Translations under genes and position numbers: made by a program | Shown: positions 33,664 to 45,604 of the stretch, one piece after another | Position numbering within the stretch: position 1 is the stretch's first letter | How the letters are laid out: every line of letters begins with the position of its first letter | Notes under the pieces: generated by a model | Seen by the model: only the letters and a program-made list of their open reading frames with translations | The model's database searches: none | Told to the model about the DNA's origin: nothing | Source: Pyrrhosoma nymphula | Taxonomy: Eukaryota; Arthropoda; Insecta; Odonata; Coenagrionidae | Direction of reading: 5' to 3' | Assembly: GCA_963573305.1 (NCBI GenBank) | Contig: OY754339.1 | Span: 74,075,376 to 74,139,375, forward strand | Length of the DNA stretch: 64,000 bases

Positions 33664-33790
33664 GTAGGGTGCTTTCCAATCGCCCTGCGCAGATCTCACA
33701 TCACAACAGAAACACACGAGCGCATTGAAGCAGACGATTGGAACGGGAAGTGTTTACAAATGGCGGAGCGACAGGCGGCAAAATTTGAGT
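33664..33790 (+). repeat. Short dispersed repeat upstream of the TAX1BP1-like start
   Basis: GTAGGGTGCTTTCCAAT and CTGCGC(A)GATCT recur in reverse at 35256-35272 and inward. Could be promoter-proximal MITE pieces. Confidence 0.45.
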
Positions 33791-34290
33791 TCAAAAAGAC
33801 TTTTGCTTCCGCATACGATACGTGAAATATATACAGGGGTAATAATTATTGGCACAGGTCTTATTACCATGTAAATTTCATGAACGAAATTTGAGCTACT
33901 TTAATGCAGCAGGAACATACAAATTGTGAAATTATTTCATAAAAAGGACAGCTCACCTCAGAGTCCGTCTATTTTACAAAAGAATTTCACTTTCTTATTT
34001 ATTACAAGTTCTTACGATAGTTGATAGAAAGGAGGTAATGGAAAAACCAGTATATAGCAGTACGTATTTATTTAAACCGAGAAGAGCATCGCCTCCCGCT
34101 CTTCTAATTGTTATTATTATGATTGGGACGACCACTACCACTGGATCGACTTGTTCATTGGTGCCTGCCTAGTGCTTTTCGCTGTTATTTGAGCCTTCAG
34201 AACAGTTTTTTCAGAGCTCTAAATGAATGATTATGAATTTATACATCTTCGTTCATCGACTATAGTTCCATTTCATAGACGAATCATTTC
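33791..34290. other. Intergenic; no feature seen
   Basis: AT-rich sequence with no recognised element. Confidence 0.4.
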
Positions 34291-34295
34291 TTATT

Positions 34296-34396
34296 GTCAG
34301 GGCCCTGACAAAATGTGGTTGAATTAATTGTCAGGGCCCTGACAAATGTGGTTGAAAAATATACGACCCGGGTCGTATATTTTTCAACCACATTTG
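34296..34396. repeat. Duplicated GTCAGGGCCCTGAC plus a 54-bp perfect palindrome
   Basis: GTCAGGGCCCTGAC occurs at 34296-34309 and 34330-34343, each followed by AAATGTGGTTGAA-like sequence. 34343-34396 is a perfect palindrome with 27-base arms and no spacer, centred on GACCC|GGGTC. Confidence 0.9.
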
Positions 34397-35125
34397 AAAA
34401 GAAGCCCAATCTGCGCCCCTTGGCGGGTCTCTCTGCTTCATTTTTTTCTTTACTGTCGATATGTTAACTATCACAAATATTTAAGTACCTACACCAATGA
34501 AAATTATCGGCAACTTCTTTTGAAATTTGGCATTAATCAATTATATTTAATGGTATGCATAGGGGGTTCAATTGAATTTCTTAATAGAATATTTCCAACG
34601 GAGTATTCACAAAAGTAAATAAATTAAATCCATTTTGAATCAACAGGCTATAACATAATGATTTTGCTCACTTGTTCCATTCCGGATTTTGTGGATGAGG
34701 AAGATGGCTTCAAGTTGGTTCACGGAAATTATAATTACTTCTACCTTTGTTTAATTTCCGTCTACGAGCCGTTCAAGACAATCTTGCATGATTTATGTAA
34801 ATTATCCAATAGTTAGAAATAGAAATATTCTTAAATAGATATCAGAACTGAGGCTTATTCATGTCAATGATCCGAGTTAAAAATTAATTTTATTTGGAGC
34901 GTTCAATCCCCTCATAATTCGCCTTTTCCCATTATATAGAGGGAAGAAGATATTCCATTTCCTTTCAAAAGCGGTTAAAATTGCATTTCAGAATGATAAA
35001 AAACCAAATTATTTATTGTTTTTCTTAAGTTATTATCATAGTTATTTTCGACGTTGAGGAATTCCTTTTCCTTCTGCTACACATTTCCCCGCCATTACAA
35101 ATTTCGTCTGCAGGGTGAGCGCAGG
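34397..35125. other. Intergenic; no feature seen
   Basis: AT-rich sequence, no element recognised. Confidence 0.4.
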
Positions 35126-35129
35126 CGAG

Positions 35130-35272
35130 ACGAGAGATGCGGGATGTGTTTCCATCGCTTAGCGCAGATGGTCACATTTGCAATTGGCTTGGCCGGGCTT
35201 GGCAATTGGAACACGCTTTGCGCTAATCATATCAAATCAGATCGCGCAGATGCCAATTGGAAAGCACCCTAC
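35130..35272. repeat. Fold-back copy of the 33.66-kb repeat
   Basis: Contains the motif in direct (35141-35175) and inverted (35235-35272) orientation, with CCAATTGG-type short palindromes between. Confidence 0.45.
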
Positions 35273-37539
35273 AATTTGAAGCGATTTTCCAGCTCGGTGG
35301 CTACAAACAAAAGAATACTCACGGCGACAGGAGAGTGACGATTTATATATTTCATTTGATAAGGGGAAATGAAAATTGTAAAATGAAAGTTTAATATCGA
35401 TAAATGTCTACCTCATCACTGAACAAAAATTGAGCAAGGTGGTTCTGATAAAATTCACGTTTTTAGAAAGTTGGATGCGAAATCGGCGCTGTTTTGTTAT
35501 GGGAAATTTGGGAACCAACTCCATCCAACAGGGATGGGGGAAGTTGGCCAGGGGCAACTAACTCCATCTTTTGGTGTTGTAGTTGTATAACTCAAGTGAA
35601 AAGCGTTGTTTATAACTATTTTGTTTAACATTTCATGCATAAAATTCAAATTAAAATCATATAGTCTTTGCTCAGCAAAATTAAATGCCATTTTTTAATT
35701 AAAAGCTGGTTTTAACCGAAAAACAAATGAAAGCGTCTTCCGTGTGCTATTCTTTGACCGTCTGGTTTTGTGCGGTTTTGTGATTGAGTGGTATTGTGAT
35801 TTTTTAAAAGTTCTACGTTAGCCGTTTATTCGCCGTTTATTGCGTTTACCGGTTCTAAGAAGCTCTTAGAGTTTTGGAGCATTCTCAAATATGCGTGACT
35901 CCTGTGCAGTGAAGGATTGCTCATCAAAGGGTTGTAATGTTTTCCGCGAACGGTGTCCAGGTAAAGTATTTTGTATTTCTTGGTGCGTTTGCTGTCATAT
36001 GTTTTGAAATTATTTAACTTTTATGTCCTCTAACGCATGGTGATTTCATGTTTTCTTTCACTTTAAATGATGAAATCTCGATGGAAGTATGTCTTCTGCA
36101 ATTTCAACCTTTATTTAGATGGTGTTGCCCCTGAATAACTCCTTGTTCAAATTTTCATTATGCAATATTACGCTGATTACGTGCCATAATTTGGCGAAAA
36201 TAAAATTTCATCCGAGGGAATTTTTATTATGTATGTGGTATTTGATATTTTTGGAGGTGAATAGGATGCTGATGTTCGTCAATGTCGTTGGAAATAATCG
36301 TTGTCTGCATTGTCGCATGGGCTACTAAAGCTTATTAGTTAATGGCTTTTAATTCTTGTTAATAATTTAGTCAGCTATCCAATCAGTAATTGGGATGTTT
36401 AAATGTATGTCAATCTAATTCTGCTTGTATTGCCTGCTGTTCACAGTATCCAACTCTGTTTTGCATGTTTTGCCGGTGATGGAAAGAGGATGGCTTTGTC
36501 TAGTTGTGAAGATGCATCATGTCAGTTGGAGCAAGATATGTCTTGCATGCCCAGTGAATGCCCTACAACTTCCACACTTGAATCTTTCCCTGAGAGTATC
36601 TGTACACCCTCCTCATCCTCTTGCAATACTCCTATTAACACATCTGCTTCTGCTGTGAAGGGCAATGTTTTGAAGGAGCTAGGATTATCCCACATAGATA
36701 TGACACCTAGAAATAGGATAGCCACGGTCTTAAATCATACCTTCTAATTACCCACATGCTAACCCCTTAACATTCATCATCATCTTTTCTATTTTATATC
36801 GTGCTTGCTTTCAATCATATATCTTAAAGTGCATGCCTATCTTCTTTAGTTCTCAAGAACGACTAAAAAAAGTTCTCTTTTATTAGTTGTTGCAAAACAT
36901 GTATTGCAGATGTAATCTTTTCTAATTTTGCCAAAGATGACAGCTTTCCACTTACTTTTGCATTTTAGTTTAGTAATTTGTATACACATTAAAAATCTTT
37001 CAACAGCTATTAAATATAAGTATGGAACTATGAATTTAGCAATTCAAGTAAATACATGGTTTGCAATAGGTGTGGATTTATTGATGAGAGCAGACCTTTT
37101 TGTACTGTTCATGCTTCCTTATGCATGTCTTTTTTTCAGAAAACGGTGGTCAGGCAACTGAAAACATAGTGTAAGGTTGATTCAAACCCTTTCCTCTTTT
37201 TCAAAATATGGGCAAAAGGATTTTCTTTGCAAGTCATTTTTGTATTTTTACCTGTGCATTTCTGAATGTTCTCCTATTTCATATATGTGCTATCTTATTT
37301 TATTTGGTATGTTATTTCAAACTGCTATTCAAATTGTTATGTTATTTCAACTGACCTTTGGATTTAATGAATGAGTGATTTTTTTTTAATTTCACCCCAT
37401 TATATTTACTTTTCTCTTATGCAGAAGAAGGTAGTGAGAACAGCAAAGATATGGGTTCAAGTTTTTCTTTGTTTATCATCTATATTCCATTGTATGTTAT
37501 TAGGTGTAAATATGAGCGTCAGGTGACTAATCTGCAATC

Positions 37540-38035
37540 CTTTCCAGAATGCACAAGTGAGGGTTGTGGGCGGATGATCAGGGTGGGGCAAGCCTTGGCC
37601 GAGAGGGGAGGCAAGGCTATCCACTCTCACCATTGTTGGGTAATATGTATGCAAAGTATATTCATAAAGATGCGTGGGAAGAGTCCGATATGGTAGTTAC
37701 AGTGATGTTTAAATCTGTCAGGTTCGTGGATGATTAGGCATTGATCAGCCAGTATGCAAAAGGGTTGCTGGCACTGTTCCATGCATTAGTTGACAGTGTG
37801 AACGACTTGCCCCATAAGCTTGAACAGGTTGATCAATTTCACTATCTGAGCAAATTATATGTGGAAAATAGATTTATAACTCTGGATATCACAAAGGGAA
37901 TTGCATTCATGAATGGGAAAAGGTTGGTTAAAGGATATTCCTGTTGTGTAAAGGAAAGTCTAACTAAAAAAATTATTTGGAGCATAGTGATGAACAGGAA
38001 GGAAACATGGAAATTGTGAAAGGGCAATGAAAGTG
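37540..38035 (+). mobile_element. LINE RT fragment (BovB/craft-like)
   Basis: Pieces ISQYAKGLLALFHALVD and KGIAFMNGKRLVKGY then LTKKIIWSIVMNRKETWKL match the end of the RT and thumb of this LINE type (compare 53.8 kb). Frames broken. Confidence 0.6.
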
Positions 38036-38239
38036 TACTCAAGCCGATAGAGATGTGATCATGGAGAAAAAAAAGGAAATAGGGTGGAAATTGAGGAAAA
38101 GATAGAGCTGATAGAAAAATTTGAGCATGTACTTTGGGGATGGTATGCTGATGATTGTAATAATAATTTTGTCTTTGTGCCATGTGTAATTAGGACTAAA
38201 CTGTCATCTTTTACATTTAATTTGTTGTTAGACTAACAC

Positions 38240-38345
38240 AAATCACTATGGGTACCCTGCCCTGGGTGGTGAATAACTTACCATATAGGAATTCAAACAC
38301 ATGACCTCTAGGTTAGGAGGGGAGGACCACCGCTGAGGCTGGCAG
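38240..38345 (-). mobile_element. tRNA-derived SINE fragment
   Basis: Minus strand has GTCATGTGTTTGAATTCC (B-box-like) and a Cys/Gly-rich 5' half without a clear A box. Confidence 0.4.
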
Positions 38346-39066
38346 AGTGGAAAATTTTAGGAAGAGATAGGGTTTTTCTCAAGAATTAGGAGAGAGAAAG
38401 TTTCTGATGCTGCATTTAAGAAAGGAATCCAGTGAATGAAAGATGAGCAAAGTGTTAACTGTGTGCCAATTGATGGAAATTCTTTAGAAATAATCTCTTT
38501 TTTGATCTCTTTAATTTTCATTTCATAGTCCCATAATGAGCTTAGTAAGTGAGGTTAATAGTATATTTTTTTTAGTTCATCTGATGTTATTCTTTCTGTT
38601 ATTTTGAGAAAGTTCTGAAATTATTTTTGTAGCTGTATGTTCCTACATCATGGATTGTATTTTTAGTCATTCTTGAGTGGTATTTTAATTTCTGATCTTC
38701 ATAATAGTCTGCATGTATCCAATTTATATAATTGATTTGTACAGTTTACTTTTTCATGAAATAGTTTCCAAACTGCATTATGCTGCTACACTCATTTGCA
38801 TCACAAAATAATATGTACAGAAGTCATATAAATGTGGCATAACTTTTATCGAATTAATGTTTTCACTGTGGCTATTTTATTTTCAATTAATAATTTAAAT
38901 ACTTAATTCCAATGAAAAAACTAATGTTTTTCTTCTCTATTTTACCCTTATGCAGGAGTTCATGGAGGACTTACTGTGGATATAAAATATTTTACTGTAT
39001 CAATGTTATGTAAAATAATTTGAAGTTGTGATATTTCTTTACAATTATGTACTTTTTGCCAATAAA

Positions 39067-39950
39067 GAAATATATATTTTTCCTATATTCGATTCTAATT
39101 TAAATACGTCAACCTGAGCCAACCGTGCTGTCCTGATGCTGATACTGGCTCCTGGCAAGGAATTTCAGGTAGATTAGTGATAGCTGTGATAGTGCTTGAC
39201 TTAAGTAGCCAATAGTGAAGATATATTAATAGTGAATTATTAGCCAATAGTGAATATCGCGCGGAATTTCATTGTTATCTAAGGGTAATAGATGACATGA
39301 GTAGTAATTAAAGAACTGGGATCACCAGAGGGACGCTGTAGTAGAGATTTGAATTTGGCGGCAAATGCGGAGGAATCGACACTACCGCCATCCTACGGTG
39401 TTGTACTCACAACTCACCCCGAATCAATGACGTAAAGCGTTGAGTCTTCACCCCATGTTGGGAACCATATTTTGTTATGAAGCGTTGACTAGTGAACCAA
39501 GTTTTTAACAATTTAAGCAAGGTCCCTAGTATTTGTGTATAGTGTTCAAGTATTTTTTAGTGCCAGACTTACAGCATTTTACCTGGTACACCTATGTACT
39601 ACGTTTCGCGGTGGAACGTGTATGGTTCGTGTGTGTACTGAGTAATTTTTCTCTTGGCAATCGAGCTGCCCTATTGAAAATGTCCCTATATTGTTGTGAA
39701 AAATACTCGAGGAATTATATAAATTTCTGTAGCAATTTAAATTTCCAATGGAAAGGAAAGAATTCTTAATATAAATATATGTCATTGATCCCAAATCGTT
39801 ATTTATACGAATATAGTACATGTCGTAAACAATACATTGAATTATATCGCAATAAATTCGTTTATCCGAATAGAAGGCATTGTCAAGTCAATTGCTTTAA
39901 TCTTAAGTACTATAGTAGGTTGGGCTCTGCAGCTGTTTGACAGACGTCGA
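39067..39950. other. Intergenic; no feature seen
   Basis: After the AATAAA at 39061; no repeat or frame recognised. Confidence 0.4.
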
Positions 39951-40019
39951 CTTTGGTTAAGGTATCGAAGGGTCCGGTGAGGGAAAAGAGAGAAATGGCC
40001 TGCTAAGTTGGAAAGAGTC

Positions 40020-40640
40020 ATTTAATTAAAGTTTTCTCTTGGTACAACATGTTTTGACACAGCGGTTTCAACATCAGGTACAATGTTTCAAAATTATTCA
40101 AGAGGTATATATACTCTTAAAGGACTTAGTTGGGGAGCGTGGTGGCCCAGTGGGTGGAGCGCTTGGCTACTGATCGAAGGGTCCCGGGTTCAACTCTGGG
40201 TGACGCCTTTGGACGTCCCCGCGATGTGGCCCAGGGAATGGAACTGGCCCCCTTACCCTGAATGTGTGACATTCACATGCATGTGGCTTAGTCTGGGGTG
40301 AGCTCTACCCTCGACTATTCAAACCAACCTTTGGGTTGAATCACTGAGTGAGTGAGTGAAGGGACTTACTTAGTGGGAAGTAGGAGAGAGGCTGCTGCTG
40401 TAGGTAGGAGAGAGATAGGCTGTTGAGGAGAGGTAAGGGATGGTGTAGGAATGGAGAAAACCCGTGAGCTAGGACACGTGTGGGAGGGAGAAGGGGGGTG
40501 GTTGCTTAGGTGTAGTTCTTCCTCGAGGGTTAGGGATTAAGGAAGCGGTGGGTTATCAGGTTACCTCTTGAATAATTTTGAAACTTTGTACCTGATGATG
40601 ATACCACTGTGTCGAAACATGTTGAACAAAGAAAAAATCT
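40020..40640. mobile_element. Inverted Penelope-type termini around a SINE
   Basis: Minus-strand terminus 40045-40079 (ACCTGATG, GAAACC, GTGTC, ACATGTTG) and plus-strand terminus 40591-40624 (CCTGATGATG, GTGTCGAAACATGTT) face away from a 450-bp centre; the flanking CTCTTGAATAATTTTGAAAC is also inverted at 40085-40110. Confidence 0.6.
40125..40362 (+). mobile_element. tRNA-derived SINE
   Basis: A box TGGCCCAGTGGG, B box GGGTTCAACTCTG at tRNA spacing, then a tRNA-unrelated body and a TGAG-repeat tail. Flanked by the imperfect duplication AGGACTTAGT / AGGGACTTACTTAGT. Confidence 0.8.
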
Positions 40641-40911
40641 GTGGAAGCAAATGAAATTACTTTTTCATTTGAGAAAGTTTTGTTTGTTTAAAAAAATTAT
40701 GGCTGGAATTTGTGTTTACCACTAGCTGATCCTTATAAATGCCACTATGTCATGCAACAATCTGCATGCATACTGTACTGGCCGATTTATATGTAGTCTC
40801 TACTTTTAGCTGCAGAAACAAGGTGGCAGTGAGGGGAACTAATTGGAACCAGTTTCAAGATGTCTAGTGGTTCTTGACAGGAAAAAGTGTGACTCTCGAA
40901 GTACCCCCCAG

Positions 40912-41762
40912 TAGAGTTGGGAAAATTACCTTAATTTCCATCTGAGGTAAATTACCACGGTGAATTATGGTAATTTTCGAAAATTACTGTATTTTTTAGT
41001 TTTAAGCATTTAACAGCAAATGTATGGTTAAATAAGAAAGCCAATAGCAAAAGGATTGGAATAACGATTTTTAACCCTTTAACTGCTCCCATCATCTTTA
41101 AGCGATGGACGTAGTAGACTGCTCCCATCGTCTATTGGCGATTTGAGTAAATTTTGAAAAAAGGTGTATTTCGTCTTTCAGTAAAAAAACACCTCCTGCA
41201 ATATGACATTCAGAGTAAAAGTACTAGTAATTATCTACAAAAAAATTTTTTAAACAATTTTTCCCTTAAAAATTAAGTGATAAAATTACGCAAAAATAAG
41301 AAAAAATAAAAACATTTTTTTTTTGTGCCTGTGGAGAGCTCTTTTTCAGATTAATTGCGCCATTGTTAAAGGGTTAAACCATACCTAATACAACATTAAT
41401 CGAAAAGAAGTTTTTAAAATAGTGAAAAGAACTATGGCAGCAACACGCAACCTGGCTATCTTTTGTCAAAGTATGAGAAATTTTTAAGAAGAATATTCTA
41501 ATGCATTAATATTATAATGTTATAATTTAAGTAAAATATTCCAAAAATGAGTTGTACATGCCTCAATTTATTATTAAACACATAGGAAATGTGATGTGAC
41601 ACTTGGCATGTTGGGAATTTATATGTATGAAACATTATCTCAAACGCATAGGTGAATTATCTGGAAAATTACGGTAATTTTCAAGGGGTGTGGTAAATTA
41701 CGAAAAATACCACGGTAATTTACGAAAGTTACCGAGGTAATTTTCAGAGTGGCCCATCTCTA
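40912..41762. mobile_element. hAT-type MITE, TAGAGATGGG family (copy 3), host to a nested MITE
   Basis: Starts TAGAGTTGGGAAAATTACC and ends CCCATCTCTA; flanks CCCCCCAG and CCCCCGAG form a near-perfect 8-bp duplication. Interrupted at 41075-41373. Confidence 0.85.
41075..41373. mobile_element. piggyBac-type MITE nested in the hAT MITE
   Basis: CCCTTTAAC...GTTAAAGGG ends flanked by TTAA (41071-41074, 41374-41377). Removing it with one TTAA restores the sequence seen in the other hAT MITE copies. Confidence 0.88.
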
Positions 41763-42062
41763 ACCCCCGAGATGGTTCCAGGGGGGAACCTTCCTACAGG
41801 GTCTCCATCTTTCTCTTTCAGTAGGCTATAAATCCTGAAAACAACTTTCCTTTCATGTACCTATAATGCATTCTCATTGGCAGCTGGTGTAGTCCATACT
41901 TACGATCCATAGGTCTGGCCTTATGAGTGTTTTGTATCGCTTTTAGGTCTAGGAAAGTGGATGTTTTGGAAATTCTTTTGCACTGCCCTATCCTTGCTTA
42001 TGCTCCTCTAAAAGTGTAAGCAAGGATAGGCTCTTCCGTTATATTCATGCATTGCTTCATAC

Positions 42063-42534
42063 CAGTGGCAGATACAGAAAAAACTCAAGGGGGGGGTGCA
42101 AGTTATCGCGACGATTGTAGCTTTCAAACTGACTGCCTGGCAGCGACTCTGCTTCCCTTATATATGTAGCTCGGTTGTTTTGAAAACATTTGGTGCCAGA
42201 ATGTTCGCTTCCAGACTTTTAAGGAGTGTGAACAAATACAAACAGTAGAATATTCGCGACTTTTCTCGAACAAATGCCAGGCAGAATAACGTATCGAGAT
42301 CACTAAAATGGCCGCGACTTTTTTCGTAGGTTAGCTATCTATGTGCCAGACAGAAACAAATAAAATACGATGACGCGCGCGTGCTACATAAGAAATTACA
42401 GCTACTTGTTAACTCGACTCAGAGTCGACTGACGAAAGAATAGCGTGCGGGATGATTGGCGGGGGCGACGCTGGTGGCAATGCAGGCAGCCCCGCTAGGG
42501 GGGGGCGCGCGCCCCCCATATGTATCCGCCACTG
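42063..42534. mobile_element. hAT-type MITE with G/C runs (472 bp)
   Basis: CAGTGGCAGATACAG at the left, TATCCGCCACTG at the right, perfect duplication CTTCATAC (42055-42062, 42535-42542). Confidence 0.88.
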
Positions 42535-42542
42535 CTTCATAC

Positions 42543-43865
42543 ACACCGTCTTCATCTTGAGACTTATTATATTTCATATCTTAAAATTCTTTTACTGAAT
42601 TTACCCGTGGCCTTCTTCATCTACCCATTCCTCTCACATCATTCACTCCTCTGCTATTTAATTAAATTTATTTAGTGATTCAGCTTTCTTTCATTCTCTC
42701 AACACAAACCAGCAAAGCATGCCCCTTTCATATACCATATATATGCCTGAGCATCTATTTTATATTTAATTAATCACCCACTATCATTCTTAACTCTATC
42801 ACTTGTACTTTAAACACAAATGCTTCTCAGTTACCCCATACCCACTACATATATTTGGCCTACAGTAAATGTTTTTCCTGGCACACCCAAGTTTCACTAT
42901 TAATAATAGTCTGTAAAGTATTCTCCAAAGCCAATGCGTAGCAGGCCATATGTGGAAATATTAACCCAAAAAAACTCACCTGATTTAATAACTCAAGTAT
43001 GAGTTGAAGGTAATTGCCAAAAAAAAACCCTGAAGTTTTTCCTCTTATCCTCATCAGGACTTATCCATGAGTATATGAGATATTCATGTTAAAAAACATT
43101 TTCTATTTTTAATATTAGTCATCTCAGTGACGTTGCTGATGGAGTTTGGACTCATTGTTTTGACCTGACTCATCCCCTTGCATATGAGACAGTAGGTACA
43201 CTCAATTTGAGCAAGCATAAGAATGCTAGATTCGCTAGAGAAGTGCCAAGAAACAATATCTCTTGCCCCATTCCTTCTATGAAACTCCAATGCTTATAGA
43301 TGAGGGGAAGAGAGCATTCAGGTAGCTAGACTGTAGTTATTTTTAAAATATGTATTCCTTTTACAATGTTGCCAAACAATTCTTTCCAAATGAGGATATA
43401 AATAATGTTCAAATAGTTTACCATTACAGAGGTATAGGTATAAATGTGTTTCAAACCACAGTGGTTTAAAAGTTATATGTACTTATATTTCCCTTCTAGA
43501 TGATCTTGCAAGTGGGGTTCATCAACTAATTTCTATATACCCATTCTCCAAATCCACAAATGAAGAATATGATTTATTTTGTGTATGTACTCTTGTATTT
43601 TTCTAGCACCTTCTGAAGTGAAAACAGCTGGTTAATTCACCCCCCCCCCCTTAGGCATAAACCCACTATGCACACCCCAGATTCTGTCAACTGAATCTAA
43701 ACTGCTATCTTTCTCACCCTTTTGATTTATATTTTACTCCACTTTTTTCACTGAATACTCAATGGACTAAATACTCCACGATTTTTCCATTTATTCTTCC
43801 TATACCCTTTCCCTTTGACAAATATTCTTTTATAACATTCTTCCAGTAATCAGAACTCTCTTTTG
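42543..43865. other. Intergenic; no confident feature
   Basis: AT-rich. A 68-codon minus-strand frame at 43084-43290 with several cysteines (ECTYCLICKG) was not identified and could be repeat debris. Confidence 0.35.
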
Positions 43866-44028
43866 AACTTACTCAGGTCCTACAACCTAAAAGTATGTAG
43901 GTAATGTTGATGCCACCCGTGTTACACAGTCTTCATCCGCTTTACTAGATATCACAATTTCAAACATGGATGTTCATGACACAAAATCCGAAGTGAATAT
44001 TTCAGACATCTGATCATTACCCTGTTAT

Positions 44029-44493
44029 CTGGGGCGGATTCAGGATTTCTCTTTGGGGGGGGCACAAGGGTCTGATGGGCAAACGGTCTTCTCATATTTG
44101 GGATTAAAAAACAACATACAACAATTAATGTACGAAATATAGGTACTTTTTATTTTAATATAGAGATTACTAATATGAAAATATTAATTAGTTACATATA
44201 TAATAACGGCAGTTTTCTATTATGTTTCCTGCTGAAGATGTCCAGTACTTCATTAACGTTCATTTTTGACACTATGTCTTGACACTTGGGTGATGTTTTT
44301 TTTCGAGCGCTGACTAGCGAATCTGTCTTCTTGACTTGTGCTTAAGGCTTAAATGAATGAGGCTCCGTAATACACAAAACAAAACGAACGTAATTATAAC
44401 GGCCGGGACCATATTAAAAATCTTGTCCATTATTTAAGCGTCTGGGGGGGGGGCACGTGCCCCCGTGCCCCCCCCCCCCTAAATCCGCCTATG
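44029..44493. mobile_element. hAT-type MITE with G/C runs inside the LINE (465 bp)
   Basis: CTGGGGCGGATTCAGG left, CCTAAATCCGCCTATG right, perfect duplication CCTGTTAT (44021-44028, 44494-44501). Deleting it rejoins the LINE reading SDHYPVMTYF. Confidence 0.88.
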
Positions 44494-44820
44494 CCTGTTA
44501 TGACCTATTTTTCGGTTAAAACCAGGCTTAGATCCCTCCAGTATGTGATAAGATCTTATTCTGATCTTAATATTGGACATTTTCTTAATTTGTAAGAAAC
44601 TGAGACCTGGTCTGATGTTAATGTAGATTCCCATTTTGATACAAAGTTTTCAGCATTTTATGAAAAGTTCCTATTTTATTTTAATGCTGCATTTCCTATG
44701 TTCTTGACTAAGTCGACAAGAAAAGACACTAAGAAGCAGTAGATTACAAATGAGATCCGTGCGCTTTCAGTTACTCTCAAAGACCTATTTATTCGGAATA
44801 AATCTCCTAACCATAAAGAT

Positions 44821-45408
44821 TTGGAGCTAGAATATAAATCTCTTAAAAAATCCTATGGATTACTTCTTAACTATTCCAAACGATCCTTTAATAATGATAG
44901 ATTATTAAAGTGTTCTAGTAAATCTCGTGAAACATGGAATATTTTTAATGAAACTAAGAAATTGAATGTTTCCCCAACATATTATCATACAAATTCTCCA
45001 GATATATTATCGACAGAATTTAATAATTATTTTACATTTCTACCTTCTATCAACCAACCTACTAATTATGTTTATCACAGGGATGTCTTAATGCATTCTG
45101 CTTCGTCATTATTTCTCTCTCCCTGCAGTGAAAACGAACTCAAAACTATAATTAACAGTTGTGGAAATAAATTTAGTGCAGGCATTGATGAAATACCTAA
45201 TTTTGTCATCAGGCTTTGTTTCAACCTTATTAAGGACCCTTTACTGCATGTTATAAATGCCTCCTTTGTTGAAGGCATTTTTCCTTCAGTATTAAAAACT
45301 TCTAAAGTTATTCCTTTATATAAGAAAAAAGGTAGTCCCCATGATTTCAATTCATTTCGCCCTATTTCCATTCAAGTTCAGTTTTCTAAAATACTAGAAA
45401 AAGCTTAG
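44821..45408 (+). pseudogene. LINE reverse transcriptase, N-terminal piece
   Basis: 195 codons covering the pre-RT helix and RT motifs 0-2a. Ends at a stop after SKILEKA; the next in-frame RT segment resumes in another frame (HGFRKNKSTLSAIYEVI, 45463 on). Confidence 0.75.
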
Positions 45409-45604
45409 GTACCATAGGCGTCTGGTCCCTTCTTGAATCAATTGGTATTTTGTCCCCGTATCAACACGGATTTCGTAAGAACAAGTCCACTTTATCTGCT
45501 ATTTATGAAGTTATTAATCACTTACATATTGGCCTTGATGAAAGACTGTTTATTTGTGCTCTATTATTCGACTTTACTAAAGCATTTGACCTTGTTAATA
45601 TAGT

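Larger units (their letters stand above)
35700..39066 (+). other. Candidate plus-strand transcription unit, structure unresolved
   Basis: Signals line up like a gene. There is an ATG at 35891 with 23 codons (MRDSCAVKDCSSKGCNVF...) and donor CCAG|GTAAAG. An acceptor at 36446 is followed by a Cys/Ser-rich open frame to 36747 ending GLSHIDMTPRNRIATVLNHTF. Further T-rich acceptors end at 37140, about 37432 and 38955, the last followed by a short frame with TAA at 38985, and AATAAA sits at 39061-39066. The C-x4-C start recalls THAP-type zinc fingers but the rest of that domain was not found. The phase of the first donor does not fit the best frame after 36446, so at least one exon is missing or wrong. 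A LINE fragment lies inside. Confidence 0.3.

Noticed and set aside
36425..36658. Alternative frame SNSVLHVLPVMERGW that fits the phase of the donor at 35960
   Set aside because: Ends quickly, is leucine/proline-rich without domain character, and the overlapping Cys/Ser-rich frame looks more protein-like; neither is certain.
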